From assembly GCA_029062075.1 (NCBI GenBank), contig JAIDQW010000028.1, positions 1-13,605 on the forward strand: a DNA stretch of 13,605 nt, given 5' to 3'. Shown piece after piece: positions 1 to 8,734 of this stretch. Under the pieces are notes generated by a model. The model did not search any database, had not been told where the DNA came from, and worked only from the letters and a program-made list of their open reading frames with translations. Made by a program: the position numbers and the translations under genes. The stretch's first letter is position 1. Each line of letters begins with the position of its first letter. The DNA is from Paramuribaculum sp. Its GTDB lineage: Bacteria > Bacteroidota > Bacteroidia > Bacteroidales > Muribaculaceae.

Positions 1-75
1 CTACTATTTTGGATAAAAATACACTGTAGTTATAAAGAAAGAGAGTAATTTCACGGCAAAATCATTTTTTGCATC
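1..75. other. 5' flank of the lyase operon
   Basis: No coding region is supported here. A TATTTTGG string at 5-12 resembles the Bacteroidetes -7 box (TAnnTTTG) but lacks one T, so a promoter is only weakly suggested. A short inverted repeat, GCAAAA (56-61) and TTTTGC (67-72) with a 5-nt loop, sits just before the ATG at 76; its AT-rich stem is probably not stable. Any upstream gene, such as a susC/susD pair, lies outside the window. Confidence 0.3.
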
Positions 76-1986
76 ATGAAAAAACTGTTCTCATTTGCAG
101 CTGCGGCGCTGATTGTATTCGGCGCAACCGCCTACACCGAAAAAAATCTCATTGCTTCCAGAGCAAACAAGGAGGAGTTGAAGGATATGCTTGTAACCGA
201 TCAGAAATGGGTTACTCTTCCTGCTTATTCTGATAGGGCTGCATGGGATTCGCTTTTGGGCGACAATAAGGAATATTATATAAAAAGAGGAGAAAAAGCG
301 CTTTCTCACGACTGGCCAAGAGTTAAGGCAACTGATTATCTTGAATATGAGCGCAGCGGAAACCGTAAGATAATGGAAGACCCGCTGGACGCCAATAATA
401 AAGCTGTTGCCGATCTGCTTCTCGCTGAGCTTGCAGAAGGAAAAGGAAGATTCATTGACCAGCTCATAAATGGTGTGTATGCAGCTTCAGAGATGACTTC
501 ATGGGCTTTGAGCGCACATATTCCGGCTATCAAACCGGGACGTTCCATCCAGCCTTATGACAAGCATGTTATAGATCTGGTCGCCGGTGATATGGGCAAC
601 CTTTATTCATGGGTTTATTATTTCATGCAGCCGGAATTTGATAAAATCAATCCGGAGATCTCGCGTCGTCTGCGTCACGAACTAAAAACCAGAGTTCTTG
701 ACCCGTACCTCGAATATGATAAATGGTGGTGGGACGGAAGCCGCAACTACAACGGCAGAATGCTCAACAATTGGAACCCATGGTGTCTCAGCAATGTGCT
801 CATGACTGCTATGCTGATGGAGGATGATAAGGACCGTTACACAGATATTGTTTACTATACCATGCTCGGTGTTGATAAGTTCCTTAACTATATTAAAGGT
901 GACGGTGCATGCGAAGAGGGTCCCTCCTACTGGGGGCACGCGGCTGGTAAGACTCTCGACTATGTGGATATGCTCTCACTCGCTACCGGAGGAAAACTTG
1001 ATATCAGTAACGAAAAACTTATAAAGGATATGGGCGAGTATATTGCCCGCTCATACGTTGGAGATGGTTGGGTTGTTAATTTTGCGGATGCAAGCGCTCG
1101 TGGTGGCGGTGATCCATATCTCGTTTACCGTTACGGCAAGGCAGTGGATTCAGACCTGTTGAGAAGTTTCGCTGCTCTAATGCTTAAAGATGGCAAAGCA
1201 CCGGAGAATGGTAGAGATATTTTCCGCACATTCGCAGCATTTGAAATTGCACCCGAACTGAAGGAATACAAGGCAGACTTCAAACGTCCGGCATACACAT
1301 GGTATCCTGAAACAGAATTCTGCTATATTTCAACACCTCAGAATCTTTTCTTTGCAACAAAAGGAGGTTTTAATGATGAAAGCCATAACCATAACGATGC
1401 AGGCACATTCTCTGTGTGGGCTGACAATTATCCTATCATAATCGATGCCGGAGTAGGCACTTACACACGCCAGACATTCAGTAAGGAGCGTTATTCAATC
1501 TGGACAATGCAGAGCGGATGGCATAACCTTCCGGTAATCAACGGTTTTGAGCAACCGCACGGCAAAAATTTCAAGGCTAAGGATGTAAAAGCAGGGAAAA
1601 ATAGCATTGAATTGAACCTTACCGATGCGTATCCTGAAGAAGCAGGTATAAATAACTGGACAAGAGCTTATAATGTTAAGGGTCGTGAAGTTAAGGTTAC
1701 TGATAAGTTTGACCTTAAGGAAGCTAAGACTCCCAATGTAGTCAATTTCCTTAGCTGGGGAGAAATAGATGCTTCTACCCCCGGTGTTGTGATAATCAAT
1801 GCCAATGGCCATAAAGCTACTCTTACCTATGATGCTTCACGTTTTGATGCAAGTGTTACAGATAAGGAACTGCCGGATACCCGCCTGAGTAACGTGTGGG
1901 GACCGAAAATCAGCAAAATTTCACTGACAGATAAAAATCCCGCCCCAAAGGGCACATATACTTATACAATTAAAGCAGAAAAATAA
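76..1986 (+). CDS. Heparinase II/III-type polysaccharide lyase, exported
   Basis: This is a predicted periplasmic polysaccharide lyase of the heparinase II/III superfamily, which cleaves uronate-containing chains by beta-elimination and leaves 4,5-unsaturated uronates. The 636-residue protein starts with a signal peptide (MKK, hydrophobic core, probable cleavage after ATA around residue 19). An alpha-helical toroid region follows, with the NWNPW motif at 232-236 and GPSYWGHAAG at 283-292, where family members place catalytic Asn and Tyr residues. The beta-sandwich domain begins near residue 410 and carries ESHNHNDAGTF (435-445), a following IIIDAG (455-459) and WHN (482-484). By family analogy, His439, Asp457 and His483 are candidate metal ligands. 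It is first of three same-strand genes, 20 nt ahead of a GH88 gene whose substrate is the product of such a lyase. I cannot assign the CAZy PL family or the polysaccharide by eye. The ATG at 76 is chosen because it starts a proper signal peptide. Confidence 0.88.
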   Translation: MKKLFSFAAAALIVFGATAYTEKNLIASRANKEELKDMLVTDQKWVTLPAYSDRAAWDSLLGDNKEYYIKRGEKALSHDWPRVKATDYLEYERSGNRKIMEDPLDANNKAVADLLLAELAEGKGRFIDQLINGVYAASEMTSWALSAHIPAIKPGRSIQPYDKHVIDLVAGDMGNLYSWVYYFMQPEFDKINPEISRRLRHELKTRVLDPYLEYDKWWWDGSRNYNGRMLNNWNPWCLSNVLMTAMLMEDDKDRYTDIVYYTMLGVDKFLNYIKGDGACEEGPSYWGHAAGKTLDYVDMLSLATGGKLDISNEKLIKDMGEYIARSYVGDGWVVNFADASARGGGDPYLVYRYGKAVDSDLLRSFAALMLKDGKAPENGRDIFRTFAAFEIAPELKEYKADFKRPAYTWYPETEFCYISTPQNLFFATKGGFNDESHNHNDAGTFSVWADNYPIIIDAGVGTYTRQTFSKERYSIWTMQSGWHNLPVINGFEQPHGKNFKAKDVKAGKNSIELNLTDAYPEEAGINNWTRAYNVKGREVKVTDKFDLKEAKTPNVVNFLSWGEIDASTPGVVIINANGHKATLTYDASRFDASVTDKELPDTRLSNVWGPKISKISLTDKNPAPKGTYTYTIKAEK

Positions 1987-2006
1987 ATCAAAAAGTCACA
2001 TACTGT

Positions 2007-3236
2007 ATGAAAAAGAGTTTTTTTATAGGTGGATTAGCTGCTCTTGTGCTCGCAGGATGCGCTAATTCCGAAAATAAAGCACAGTCACCGGAGTGGTATG
2101 ACGGTGCTGTGAAGAATGCATCTGAGCAAATGGCTCTACAAATAGAAGCTATTGAGGCAGATACCTCTTCCAACATTCTTAATCCGGTAACTCTTAAGCG
2201 AAACCGATTCAGTACCGCATATTGCGGCTATGCGGATTGGCGCAGCGGTTTCTTCCCCGGATCAATGTGGTATCTATACGAGCTAACCGGCGACTCAACT
2301 CTGGTGCCCCTCGCAGAGAAATACACAGAGGCTATTGCTGAGGCACAGCACCTTACAAGTCATCATGACATAGGTTTCATCATTAACTGCTCTTATGGTA
2401 ACGGAAGGCGTTTTGTTAAGACAGCGGAATATGACTCTGTTCTCGTAACAGCAGCCAAAAGTCTCTGCACACGTTTCCGTCCCGGTGCCGGTATAATCCA
2501 GAGCTGGAACACCAATCCCGGTTCATGGCAGGCAAGTAAAGGCTGGACATGCCCGGTTATCATAGATAATATGATGAATCTTGAACTACTGTTTGAAGCT
2601 ACTAAACTTACAGGTGATTCCACTTTTTATAATGTAGCTGTAAGTCATGCTAATACGACTTTGAAGGAACATTTCCGCCCTGACGGCAGCTGCTATCATG
2701 TGATTGATTATAATCCTGAAACCGGAGAGGTGCTTCATCGCATGACAGGTCAGGGCTATGCCGATGAGTCATCTTGGTCACGTGGTCAGGCATGGGCTAT
2801 TTACGGATACACAATGTGTTACCGTGAAACCGGTGACAAGCGTTACCTCGATCAGGCTGTCAAGACATTTGACTTTATGAGAAATCATAAAAATATGCCG
2901 GAGGATAAAATTCCCTACTGGGATATGGATGCTCCCGACATACCCAATGAACCTCGTGATGCTTCAACTGCTGCCATTATCGCTTCAGCTCTTTATGAAC
3001 TGTCAGGCTATCCGGTTGAAAATCCTCAGTCATATAAAGAGTATGCTGATGATATTCTTGCATCACTCGCTTCTGACGAATATACAGCAAAGCCGGGTGA
3101 AAACGGAAGATTTATTCTCAAACACTCAACCGGATCAATCCCTCATAACAGCGAAATAGATGTGCCGCTTAACTATGCTGATTACTATTACCTTGAAGCA
3201 TTGAAGCGTAAGCGCGATATTGAAAATAACAAGTGA
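2007..3236 (+). CDS. GH88 unsaturated glucuronyl hydrolase, lipoprotein
   Basis: This family removes 4,5-unsaturated uronic acid from the non-reducing end of lyase-generated oligosaccharides, by hydration of the double bond rather than ordinary glycoside hydrolysis. The 409-residue protein has a lipobox (LAGC, lipidated Cys18). The residues after the Cys (ANSENKAQ) are not strongly acidic, so a Bacteroidetes surface-export signal is not obvious and a periplasmic location is more likely. Family landmarks are WRSGFFPGSMW (78-88), HHDIGF (119-124, Asp121) and IIDNMMN (185-191, Asp187). These two Asp correspond to the catalytic pair of Bacillus UGL (Asp88/Asp149). SWSRGQAW (256-263) is also typical. 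It lies 20 nt downstream of the lyase and 11 nt upstream of the DUF2264 gene, so all three are probably one transcript. Because it acts outside the cytoplasm, free unsaturated uronate must then be imported as a monosaccharide. Confidence 0.92.
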   Translation: MKKSFFIGGLAALVLAGCANSENKAQSPEWYDGAVKNASEQMALQIEAIEADTSSNILNPVTLKRNRFSTAYCGYADWRSGFFPGSMWYLYELTGDSTLVPLAEKYTEAIAEAQHLTSHHDIGFIINCSYGNGRRFVKTAEYDSVLVTAAKSLCTRFRPGAGIIQSWNTNPGSWQASKGWTCPVIIDNMMNLELLFEATKLTGDSTFYNVAVSHANTTLKEHFRPDGSCYHVIDYNPETGEVLHRMTGQGYADESSWSRGQAWAIYGYTMCYRETGDKRYLDQAVKTFDFMRNHKNMPEDKIPYWDMDAPDIPNEPRDASTAAIIASALYELSGYPVENPQSYKEYADDILASLASDEYTAKPGENGRFILKHSTGSIPHNSEIDVPLNYADYYYLEALKRKRDIENNK

Positions 3237-3247
3237 TTTTTTGTAAT

Positions 3248-4504
3248 ATGAAAAAAGTACTCTTAGTATCAATTCTCATTTCTATTTCTCTGGTAGGTTT
3301 TGCGGCTAAAAAGGCTAAGAAGGCACCTGAAAAAACAGACAGGGAGAAATGGGTGGAATTATGCTATAATATCGCAGCGCCTGTCCTTGAAAATATGAGC
3401 CGCGGTGAGCTCCAGAAAAATATGGAGCTTGAACTGAGCCCTAACTGGGACGGACGCGATCCGAAAGTGTCATATATGGAGTGTTTTGGACGCCTGATGG
3501 CTGGAATTACCCCATGGCTGGCATTGCCCGACGATGATACTGAAGAGGGAGCTAAGCGCAAACAGCTACGCGAGTGGGCACTTGCGGCTTACAAGAATGC
3601 GGTTGATCCCGAGAGTCCGGATTATCTTCTTTGGGGTGGTTCACATCCACAGCCGCTCGTTGATGCAGCTTATGTGGCTGAAAGCTTTCTCCGTGCCCCG
3701 GAAGCTATATGGCAACAGCTTGACAGTGTGACACAGCAGAGGTATATTGAATGTTTCAAGGGAATGCGGAAGCATCGTCCCGCATATAATAACTGGCTGC
3801 TGTTCCGTGGAATCATCGAGGCTTTCATACTCATGGCTGAGCCTGAAAGTGCTGATAATTTTATCTTTACTACAGTAGGTCGCAAGATGGATGAATGGTA
3901 TCTCGGTGATGGAATGTACGGTGATGGGCCTGAACTTGCTCTGGACAATTACAACGCATACGTTATCCACCCAATGTACATAGAGATGCTTGAAACTGTG
4001 GAGCAGAATCCTACCCCCAGCAACAGATGGGTAGGTAATATCAAGTCAGAGCTTGCAGTAAAGCGTATGCAGCGTTACAACCAATTTATTGAACGCCTTA
4101 TTTCTCCGGAGGGTACTTATCCGGCTTTTGGCCGCTCAGTGGTGTATCGCCTCGGAGCATTCCAGACACTTGCAATGTCGGCGTGGAAGTATGGCATGCC
4201 AAAAGGGTTGACAAACGGCTCCGTACGTTCCGCTCTTACTGCAGTAATGGAAAATATGTTTAAGGTTCCTGGTAACTTTACTCCAGGTGGTTATCTTGCT
4301 CTCGGTTTTGCCGGACATCAACCTGAGTTAAGCAACAGTTACACAAACAACGGCAGTCTGTACATAACTTCCACAATGTTTCTACCCTTAGGATTGCCTG
4401 CCGATCATCCTTTCTGGACAGACCCGGCTGAGCCGTGGACACAGAAACGAGCATGGACCGGTGGTACAATTCCTATCGACGGACATGTTTCCTTGAAAAA
4501 ATAA
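3248..4504 (+). CDS. DUF2264 family exported protein
   Basis: A 418-residue protein with a signal peptide (MKKVLLVSIL..., cleavage probably after GFA near residue 19), followed by a lysine-rich linker and an alpha-rich domain of the DUF2264 family. Recognisable family motifs are YMECFGRLMAGITPW (76-90), NNWLLFRGIIEAF (181-193), EWYLGDGMYGDGPEL (216-230) and DNYNAYVIHPM (233-243). The acidic and aromatic residues in these blocks suggest a carbohydrate-active (alpha/alpha) barrel. As I recall, some relatives have been classed as beta-glucuronidases (GH154), but that needs checking. An in-frame GTG at 3233 overlaps the GH88 stop and would add five residues. I prefer the ATG at 3248 because the signal peptide begins there. 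It is third in the lyase-GH88 operon. The gene ends 49 nt from the convergent regulator gene, and I see no GC-rich terminator hairpin between them. Confidence 0.85.
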   Translation: MKKVLLVSILISISLVGFAAKKAKKAPEKTDREKWVELCYNIAAPVLENMSRGELQKNMELELSPNWDGRDPKVSYMECFGRLMAGITPWLALPDDDTEEGAKRKQLREWALAAYKNAVDPESPDYLLWGGSHPQPLVDAAYVAESFLRAPEAIWQQLDSVTQQRYIECFKGMRKHRPAYNNWLLFRGIIEAFILMAEPESADNFIFTTVGRKMDEWYLGDGMYGDGPELALDNYNAYVIHPMYIEMLETVEQNPTPSNRWVGNIKSELAVKRMQRYNQFIERLISPEGTYPAFGRSVVYRLGAFQTLAMSAWKYGMPKGLTNGSVRSALTAVMENMFKVPGNFTPGGYLALGFAGHQPELSNSYTNNGSLYITSTMFLPLGLPADHPFWTDPAEPWTQKRAWTGGTIPIDGHVSLKK

Positions 4505-4553
4505 ATAGTTGGTTAAAATATATTGATAGGTTATTTAGTAGGATTAAGGTTTA

Positions 4554-7500
4554 TCATTCACCGATGGGTTCAGAATCAACAGAGCCTTTACGATAGGCGA
4601 GAGGTGAAACACCGAATTGTTTTCTGAAACAACGGCTGAAATAGATAGGGGTTGTAAACCCGGATTTATCAGCAACATCGGCAATACTCAAATGCGGCTG
4701 CGCTGTTAGAAGCGCGGCCGCGTATTTTAAGCGGTAATTGAGTATGAAGGAATTAGGTGTCATGCCGGTGATAGATTTGAACTTGTTGAAAAACAACGAG
4801 CGTGACACTCCAACCTCCCTGCACAATGTCGGTATATCAAACTCAAGGTCCTCAATGTGTTTCTCTATTGCCTCGGTGGTACGTTTGAGTAACTCTCGGT
4901 CCATAGGATTGACAATAGACATGTCAACCTCAGCTATGGGCTGTTTCTCAAACTGCTTCCTCAATATTCTGCGCAGTCTCAGTAAATTATCAACCCGGGC
5001 GAGCAATAGGGTTGATTCAAACGGTTTGGTAACATAATCGTCGGCGTTTGTATTAAGACCTTCAAGCTTGGATTCCGAAGCACTTAGTGCAGTGAGCAGA
5101 ATAACCGGAATGTGGCATAAATCAATATCAGCTTTTATAGTCTTACACATCTCCGTGCCACTCATTTTGGGCATCATTACATCGGAAATGATAATATCGG
5201 GTGATAGTTCTCTTGTTTTAGAAAGTCCGTCCTCACCATTATCCGCTTCTGCAATTCTGAAATATGACGAGAAGAATTCAACAAGATTTTTTCTGAGCTC
5301 ATCATTGTCCTCAACAATGAGCAGAAGCGGTTTGTCTGAGTCATTATCACCATTCAAGCCTATCTCTGCAATATCTTCGGTGTCTGCTGAATGTGAAATT
5401 GGAATAATCGAATCGTCTTCAGACAATTCAACTCCTAATACTGAGGGCTTGTCAAAAACAACATTCTCATCACCGGTAAATGTGTCCAGACTTCCCGGGA
5501 TTACAACACGGAAAACAGAACCCTTGCCTTCTTGACTCTCAACACTTATAGTACCATGATGCTTGTCAACAATTGATTTTGCAAAAGCAAGCCCTATGCC
5601 GGTGCTATGATAATCAACGCTCAGGTTTTTCTGCTCGTCAGCGGTTCCGTTATAGAATCTGTCAAAAATAAATGGTAAATCTTTCTGGGCTATACCTCTT
5701 CCGTTATCTGAAACTTCAAACACAATATTTCCATTGCTGTCTTTCTTGACACTGCACGAAATAGTGCCATTGTCGGAGGTGTATTTGAAGGCGTTAGACA
5801 ATAGGTTTACCAGTACGCGGTTAAGTAATGCCGGGTCGAACGCGCCGAAAACATCTGAGTTGACTGTATGTATTAAGAAAGTAATATTGCGTCTTTCTGC
5901 ATAATCGCAGAACGGGTTTGCTGTTTCACGTAGAAATTCTTTAGCATCATGGAGCCCTATACGCAGAACCTGCTGGTTTTGTTGTAATTTTCTGAATTCC
6001 AGAAGTTGAGTTACGAGGTGACTCATCTGCTCCGAGTGAGTGCGAACCCTCAAAAGATTCTCAGTGAGTTTCGGATGACGCTTATATCTCGAAATCAGAT
6101 TGTCAACATAGCTGATAATAAGGGTGAGCGGTGTTTGAAATTCGTGGCTTATGTTTGTGAAAAAAACAAAGCGCTCCTGGTTGAGTTTTTCTATCTGTGC
6201 TCTTTCGGTCTTCTCCTTTTTCAGCGAAAGATTCAGTTTGTGCGCAACGAGGTTTTTATGGATGATAAACCAGGCGATGGCAATTACGATAGCCGAATAT
6301 ATCATCCAAGCCCACCATGATCTATACCAGGGCGCTGGAACAATAACATTAAGTGAGATTTCCTTGCCATTTGTAAGTCTTGCCCTCAACCTATATGAGC
6401 CGATAGGCAGGTTCTTATATTTCACTTCATTGTTCACAGCAGTCTGCCATTGCGAGTCCATTCCGTCCATGCGATATTCTATGGAATGAGTTCCGGTGGT
6501 GGCAAGATAATCACTGACACCTATAATTATAGAGAACCCGTTGTTATCGCTTGGCAGAATAATCTTGTTGGAGTAGGGAAGTGCCTGCTCCATTATACCG
6601 CTGCCATCTTCGGGATGAATATCCTTATTCTGCATAATCAGTTTTGAGAAATATATCTCAGGTGACATTTCAGTTGTGCCGGACGCATCGAAATCAGTCC
6701 TGTTGAGTCGAGTGATGCCCTTGGTACTACCCACCAGAATATCATCGTCAAGTCTCATAAGGGCACACTCAAATATTATATGTGACTCCGGGAAGAAGTC
6801 AGAAAAACTGACACTTTGTACTGTCTTGTCATAAAGATTCAACTTCACCACATTGGCTCCTGTAGTAAGATATATATCAGAACCGGTGCCTGGAATCACC
6901 GCATAGCAATAATCATCGGGTATTTTGCTGTTGTTTGTATTGAAATGCTGAACTTCTTCAGAATCATAAGGGAAATATAGCAGACCGTTTCCAAGAGTAG
7001 TCATCAGAATACCTCTTTCAGCAGTGCATAAGCTGGACGGTATAATCTTGTAATCCGCATTATAAATCTTCGACACATACGGCTTGTCGGATGTGGGGTC
7101 GGTAATTTTATATAGACTATGCAATGTGGGCGAGCTGCAATATATGCTACCCTCTTTGTCCAGGTCAAAGAACAGGGGCTTTATGTTTGAGTTTACCGCT
7201 TTTATGGTTCCGGTTTTCAAGTCCATCCATGACAATCCGGTTCTTGACGCGATAAATAGCTTGCCGTCGAATAACTTCAACTGGTGAATAACATCTCCCG
7301 GAATATTCTGATATGCCGGATTGTCTATTAGATTAGTTATCGTTTTCCGGTCAATATCGTAAATTGAAAGTCCACCTAAGTGAGTGCCGATAAAAAGCCT
7401 GTTTGAATCTTTATCATATTCAATTGATCTCACATTGTTTTGTCGGAGAGCATTGACCATGTTACCGCTGAAAAGATGGGCAGTCATATTCCAGTGCTCA

Positions 7501-8489
7501 TCAAGACATCCTACTCCGGCACCATCAATGGCAAACCAAAGGTTTCCATCTTTGTCAACAACCATATCCTTGACAAATGAATTAGATAGGTTCTCCTGCC
7601 CGAAACCATAGTAATCGAAATTCAGGTATTTGTCATTTTCAGGATAAAAATAATTTACACCACCGTAATAGGTTCCTACCCAAAGATTCCCTTTTCTGTC
7701 ACAATACATTCCAAAAACAGAAGAATGGGTCAGTCCTCCGATATTCATCGGAATCTTTATGTGGCGGGTATCGCCCGTGGAGGGATTATAGCAGAACAAC
7801 CCGTTGAAGGAACCATACCATATATTCCCGTTATGGTCCTCAACAGCGTGTCGGCACTGTGAAGCACCCATTACGCGGTCTGAACCATAAGGCACAGATA
7901 CCAGCCGGGGAGTTGAGCCGCCTTTATCGTATCGGTATAATCCTTTGTTGAGTGCTGTTATCCATAGTGTGCCGTCCTTGGTAATCAGTGTGGAATAAAC
8001 ATTCACCCCTGGCAGCAGTAGTGATTGCTTGCCTGTTTTTCGGTTGAAAACATGTAATCCATTTCCTGTGGAGGCGTAAAAATTAGTGTTGTCAACAGAA
8101 AGATGAGTAAGTTTACCGGCGTCTGAGAGTGTCATTGCAAATTCGGCATCATCAGCTTCCGGCTTTTTTACAAAGAGAGAGTCACCGGCCGCAAAAATTA
8201 TCTCACCGTTGTTTTCAGCTATAGCCTGGATATTTACATGAGTGTAAGGATGACTGAATTTTCCAGCGAGTATATCATACTTGACAATATCATTGTCAAT
8301 ATGAATGAAAATGTTGCCATTAGAATCATTCACAATGGCACTGACCTCATTACCTATCCATATTTTTTCGCCATCCGATCCGGAAGGCACCCAACCTTTA
8401 TAAGAAGTAATCCGGGATCCGTCATAAATATTTATGCCTTCTCTTGTACCCAACCAAATTCTGCCAAGTGGGTCTTGAGAAATAGCCAT
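4554..8489 (-). CDS. Hybrid two-component system (HTCS) sensor/regulator; N-terminus out of frame
   Basis: This is a one-piece two-component regulator typical of Bacteroidetes PULs. It binds oligosaccharide in the periplasm and activates PUL transcription. The frame from the ATG at 8489 gives 1311 residues. About 1-620 are repeated two-component propeller units (e.g. GNLWVGT at 267-273, GNLWFAI at 315-321). A Y_Y_Y-like beta-sandwich spans about 640-718, followed by one membrane helix (725-745). HisKA has SHEFQTP with His782. The ATPase domain has N899, DNGRG (928-932) and STGIGL (962-967). The receiver domain has Asp1061, phospho-acceptor Asp1103, Thr1133 and Lys1155. A C-terminal AraC HTH spans about 1205-1305. 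The kinase and receiver residues expected for activity are present. The frame continues upstream of 8489, with signal-peptide sequence ending SPFSAKA and then a first propeller motif (LTLGDGLSQPSVMAIS), before a stop at 8622-8624, and has no ATG/GTG/TTG start there. The true start is probably the ATG at 8637, one frame off across a (TA)9 tract. As written, a protein starting at 8489 would lack its signal peptide. Confidence 0.93.
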   Translation of the reverse strand: MAISQDPLGRIWLGTREGINIYDGSRITSYKGWVPSGSDGEKIWIGNEVSAIVNDSNGNIFIHIDNDIVKYDILAGKFSHPYTHVNIQAIAENNGEIIFAAGDSLFVKKPEADDAEFAMTLSDAGKLTHLSVDNTNFYASTGNGLHVFNRKTGKQSLLLPGVNVYSTLITKDGTLWITALNKGLYRYDKGGSTPRLVSVPYGSDRVMGASQCRHAVEDHNGNIWYGSFNGLFCYNPSTGDTRHIKIPMNIGGLTHSSVFGMYCDRKGNLWVGTYYGGVNYFYPENDKYLNFDYYGFGQENLSNSFVKDMVVDKDGNLWFAIDGAGVGCLDEHWNMTAHLFSGNMVNALRQNNVRSIEYDKDSNRLFIGTHLGGLSIYDIDRKTITNLIDNPAYQNIPGDVIHQLKLFDGKLFIASRTGLSWMDLKTGTIKAVNSNIKPLFFDLDKEGSIYCSSPTLHSLYKITDPTSDKPYVSKIYNADYKIIPSSLCTAERGILMTTLGNGLLYFPYDSEEVQHFNTNNSKIPDDYCYAVIPGTGSDIYLTTGANVVKLNLYDKTVQSVSFSDFFPESHIIFECALMRLDDDILVGSTKGITRLNRTDFDASGTTEMSPEIYFSKLIMQNKDIHPEDGSGIMEQALPYSNKIILPSDNNGFSIIIGVSDYLATTGTHSIEYRMDGMDSQWQTAVNNEVKYKNLPIGSYRLRARLTNGKEISLNVIVPAPWYRSWWAWMIYSAIVIAIAWFIIHKNLVAHKLNLSLKKEKTERAQIEKLNQERFVFFTNISHEFQTPLTLIISYVDNLISRYKRHPKLTENLLRVRTHSEQMSHLVTQLLEFRKLQQNQQVLRIGLHDAKEFLRETANPFCDYAERRNITFLIHTVNSDVFGAFDPALLNRVLVNLLSNAFKYTSDNGTISCSVKKDSNGNIVFEVSDNGRGIAQKDLPFIFDRFYNGTADEQKNLSVDYHSTGIGLAFAKSIVDKHHGTISVESQEGKGSVFRVVIPGSLDTFTGDENVVFDKPSVLGVELSEDDSIIPISHSADTEDIAEIGLNGDNDSDKPLLLIVEDNDELRKNLVEFFSSYFRIAEADNGEDGLSKTRELSPDIIISDVMMPKMSGTEMCKTIKADIDLCHIPVILLTALSASESKLEGLNTNADDYVTKPFESTLLLARVDNLLRLRRILRKQFEKQPIAEVDMSIVNPMDRELLKRTTEAIEKHIEDLEFDIPTLCREVGVSRSLFFNKFKSITGMTPNSFILNYRLKYAAALLTAQPHLSIADVADKSGFTTPIYFSRCFRKQFGVSPLAYRKGSVDSEPIGE

Positions 8490-8637
8490 GACTGAAGGCT
8501 GGCTCAGCCCGTCACCAAGAGTTAGATGCCGAAAATACTCTGCCTTAGCTGAAAATGGAGAAAGGAGAGTGAGAATTATGACTGTTATATATATATATAT
8601 ATAGTTGCTTTTTGGGGAGTGTTAGGCATATTTTCAT
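8490..8637 (-). other. Frame-split 5' end of the HTCS gene (start codon and signal peptide)
   Basis: An ATG at 8637 opens MKICLTLPKKQLYIYIY in one frame. With the repeat as sequenced, this frame runs NSHNSHSPFSIFS and stops at TAA (8545-8547), giving 30 residues. The HTCS frame, offset by one, reads through the same DNA as YIYIYITVIILTLLSPFSAKA, then EYFRHLTLGDGLSQPSV into residue 1 of the regulator. Adding one TA unit joins the two into MKICLTLPKKQ + hydrophobic core + SPFSAKA|E, a complete signal peptide (33 residues) on a 1361-residue HTCS. Removing two units also restores the frame. Basic n-region, hydrophobic h-region and AKA cleavage site all fall in the right order, which supports this as the genuine 5' end. 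Confidence 0.8.
8586..8603. repeat. (TA)9 dinucleotide tract in the HTCS signal-peptide coding region
   Basis: Nine uninterrupted TA units, flanked by T and G on the + strand. The tract codes for alternating Tyr-Ile in the hydrophobic core of the regulator's signal peptide. Each unit gained or lost shifts the frame by two. Only 10, 7, 13 (and so on) units connect the ATG at 8637 with the sensor frame; nine does not. Such a tract is prone to polymerase slippage. Confidence 0.9.
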
Positions 8638-8664
8638 GGATGAATAATCGGTTTATTGGCATTG

Positions 8665-8672
8665 CAAAAATA
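8665..8672 (-). promoter_or_regulatory. Candidate -7 box for the HTCS gene
   Basis: Read on the minus strand, this is TATTTTTG, a full match to the Bacteroidetes -7 consensus TAnnTTTG. It lies 27 nt upstream of the ATG at 8637, leaving a leader of roughly 20 nt. That placement supports 8637, not 8489, as the start. I do not see a convincing -33 TTTG at the usual spacing. Confidence 0.5.
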
Positions 8673-8734
8673 ATAAAAAATCAGTCAGAAAATACTCCTT
8701 AATTAAATGAGTGGGTAAAAATAAGATGGGGTTG

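Noticed and set aside
46..54. Identical 9-mer TAATTTCAC upstream of both + strand operons (46-54 and 8817-8825)
   Set aside because: The distances to the start codons differ (22 versus 8 nt) and both leaders are AT-rich, so chance is a sufficient explanation.
56..72. GCAAAA/TTTTGC hairpin just upstream of the lyase start, considered as a regulatory leader
   Set aside because: The stem is only six mostly A-T pairs; it is not stable enough to claim a function.
3233..3247. In-frame GTG start for the DUF2264 gene overlapping the GH88 stop
   Set aside because: It would place five extra residues before a standard MKK signal peptide; the ATG at 3248 is the better start.
4505..4553. Possible bidirectional terminator between the convergent DUF2264 and HTCS genes
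   Set aside because: The 49 bases are AT-rich, but I found no inverted repeat beyond a self-complementary AATATATT, and no GC stem followed by a T run.
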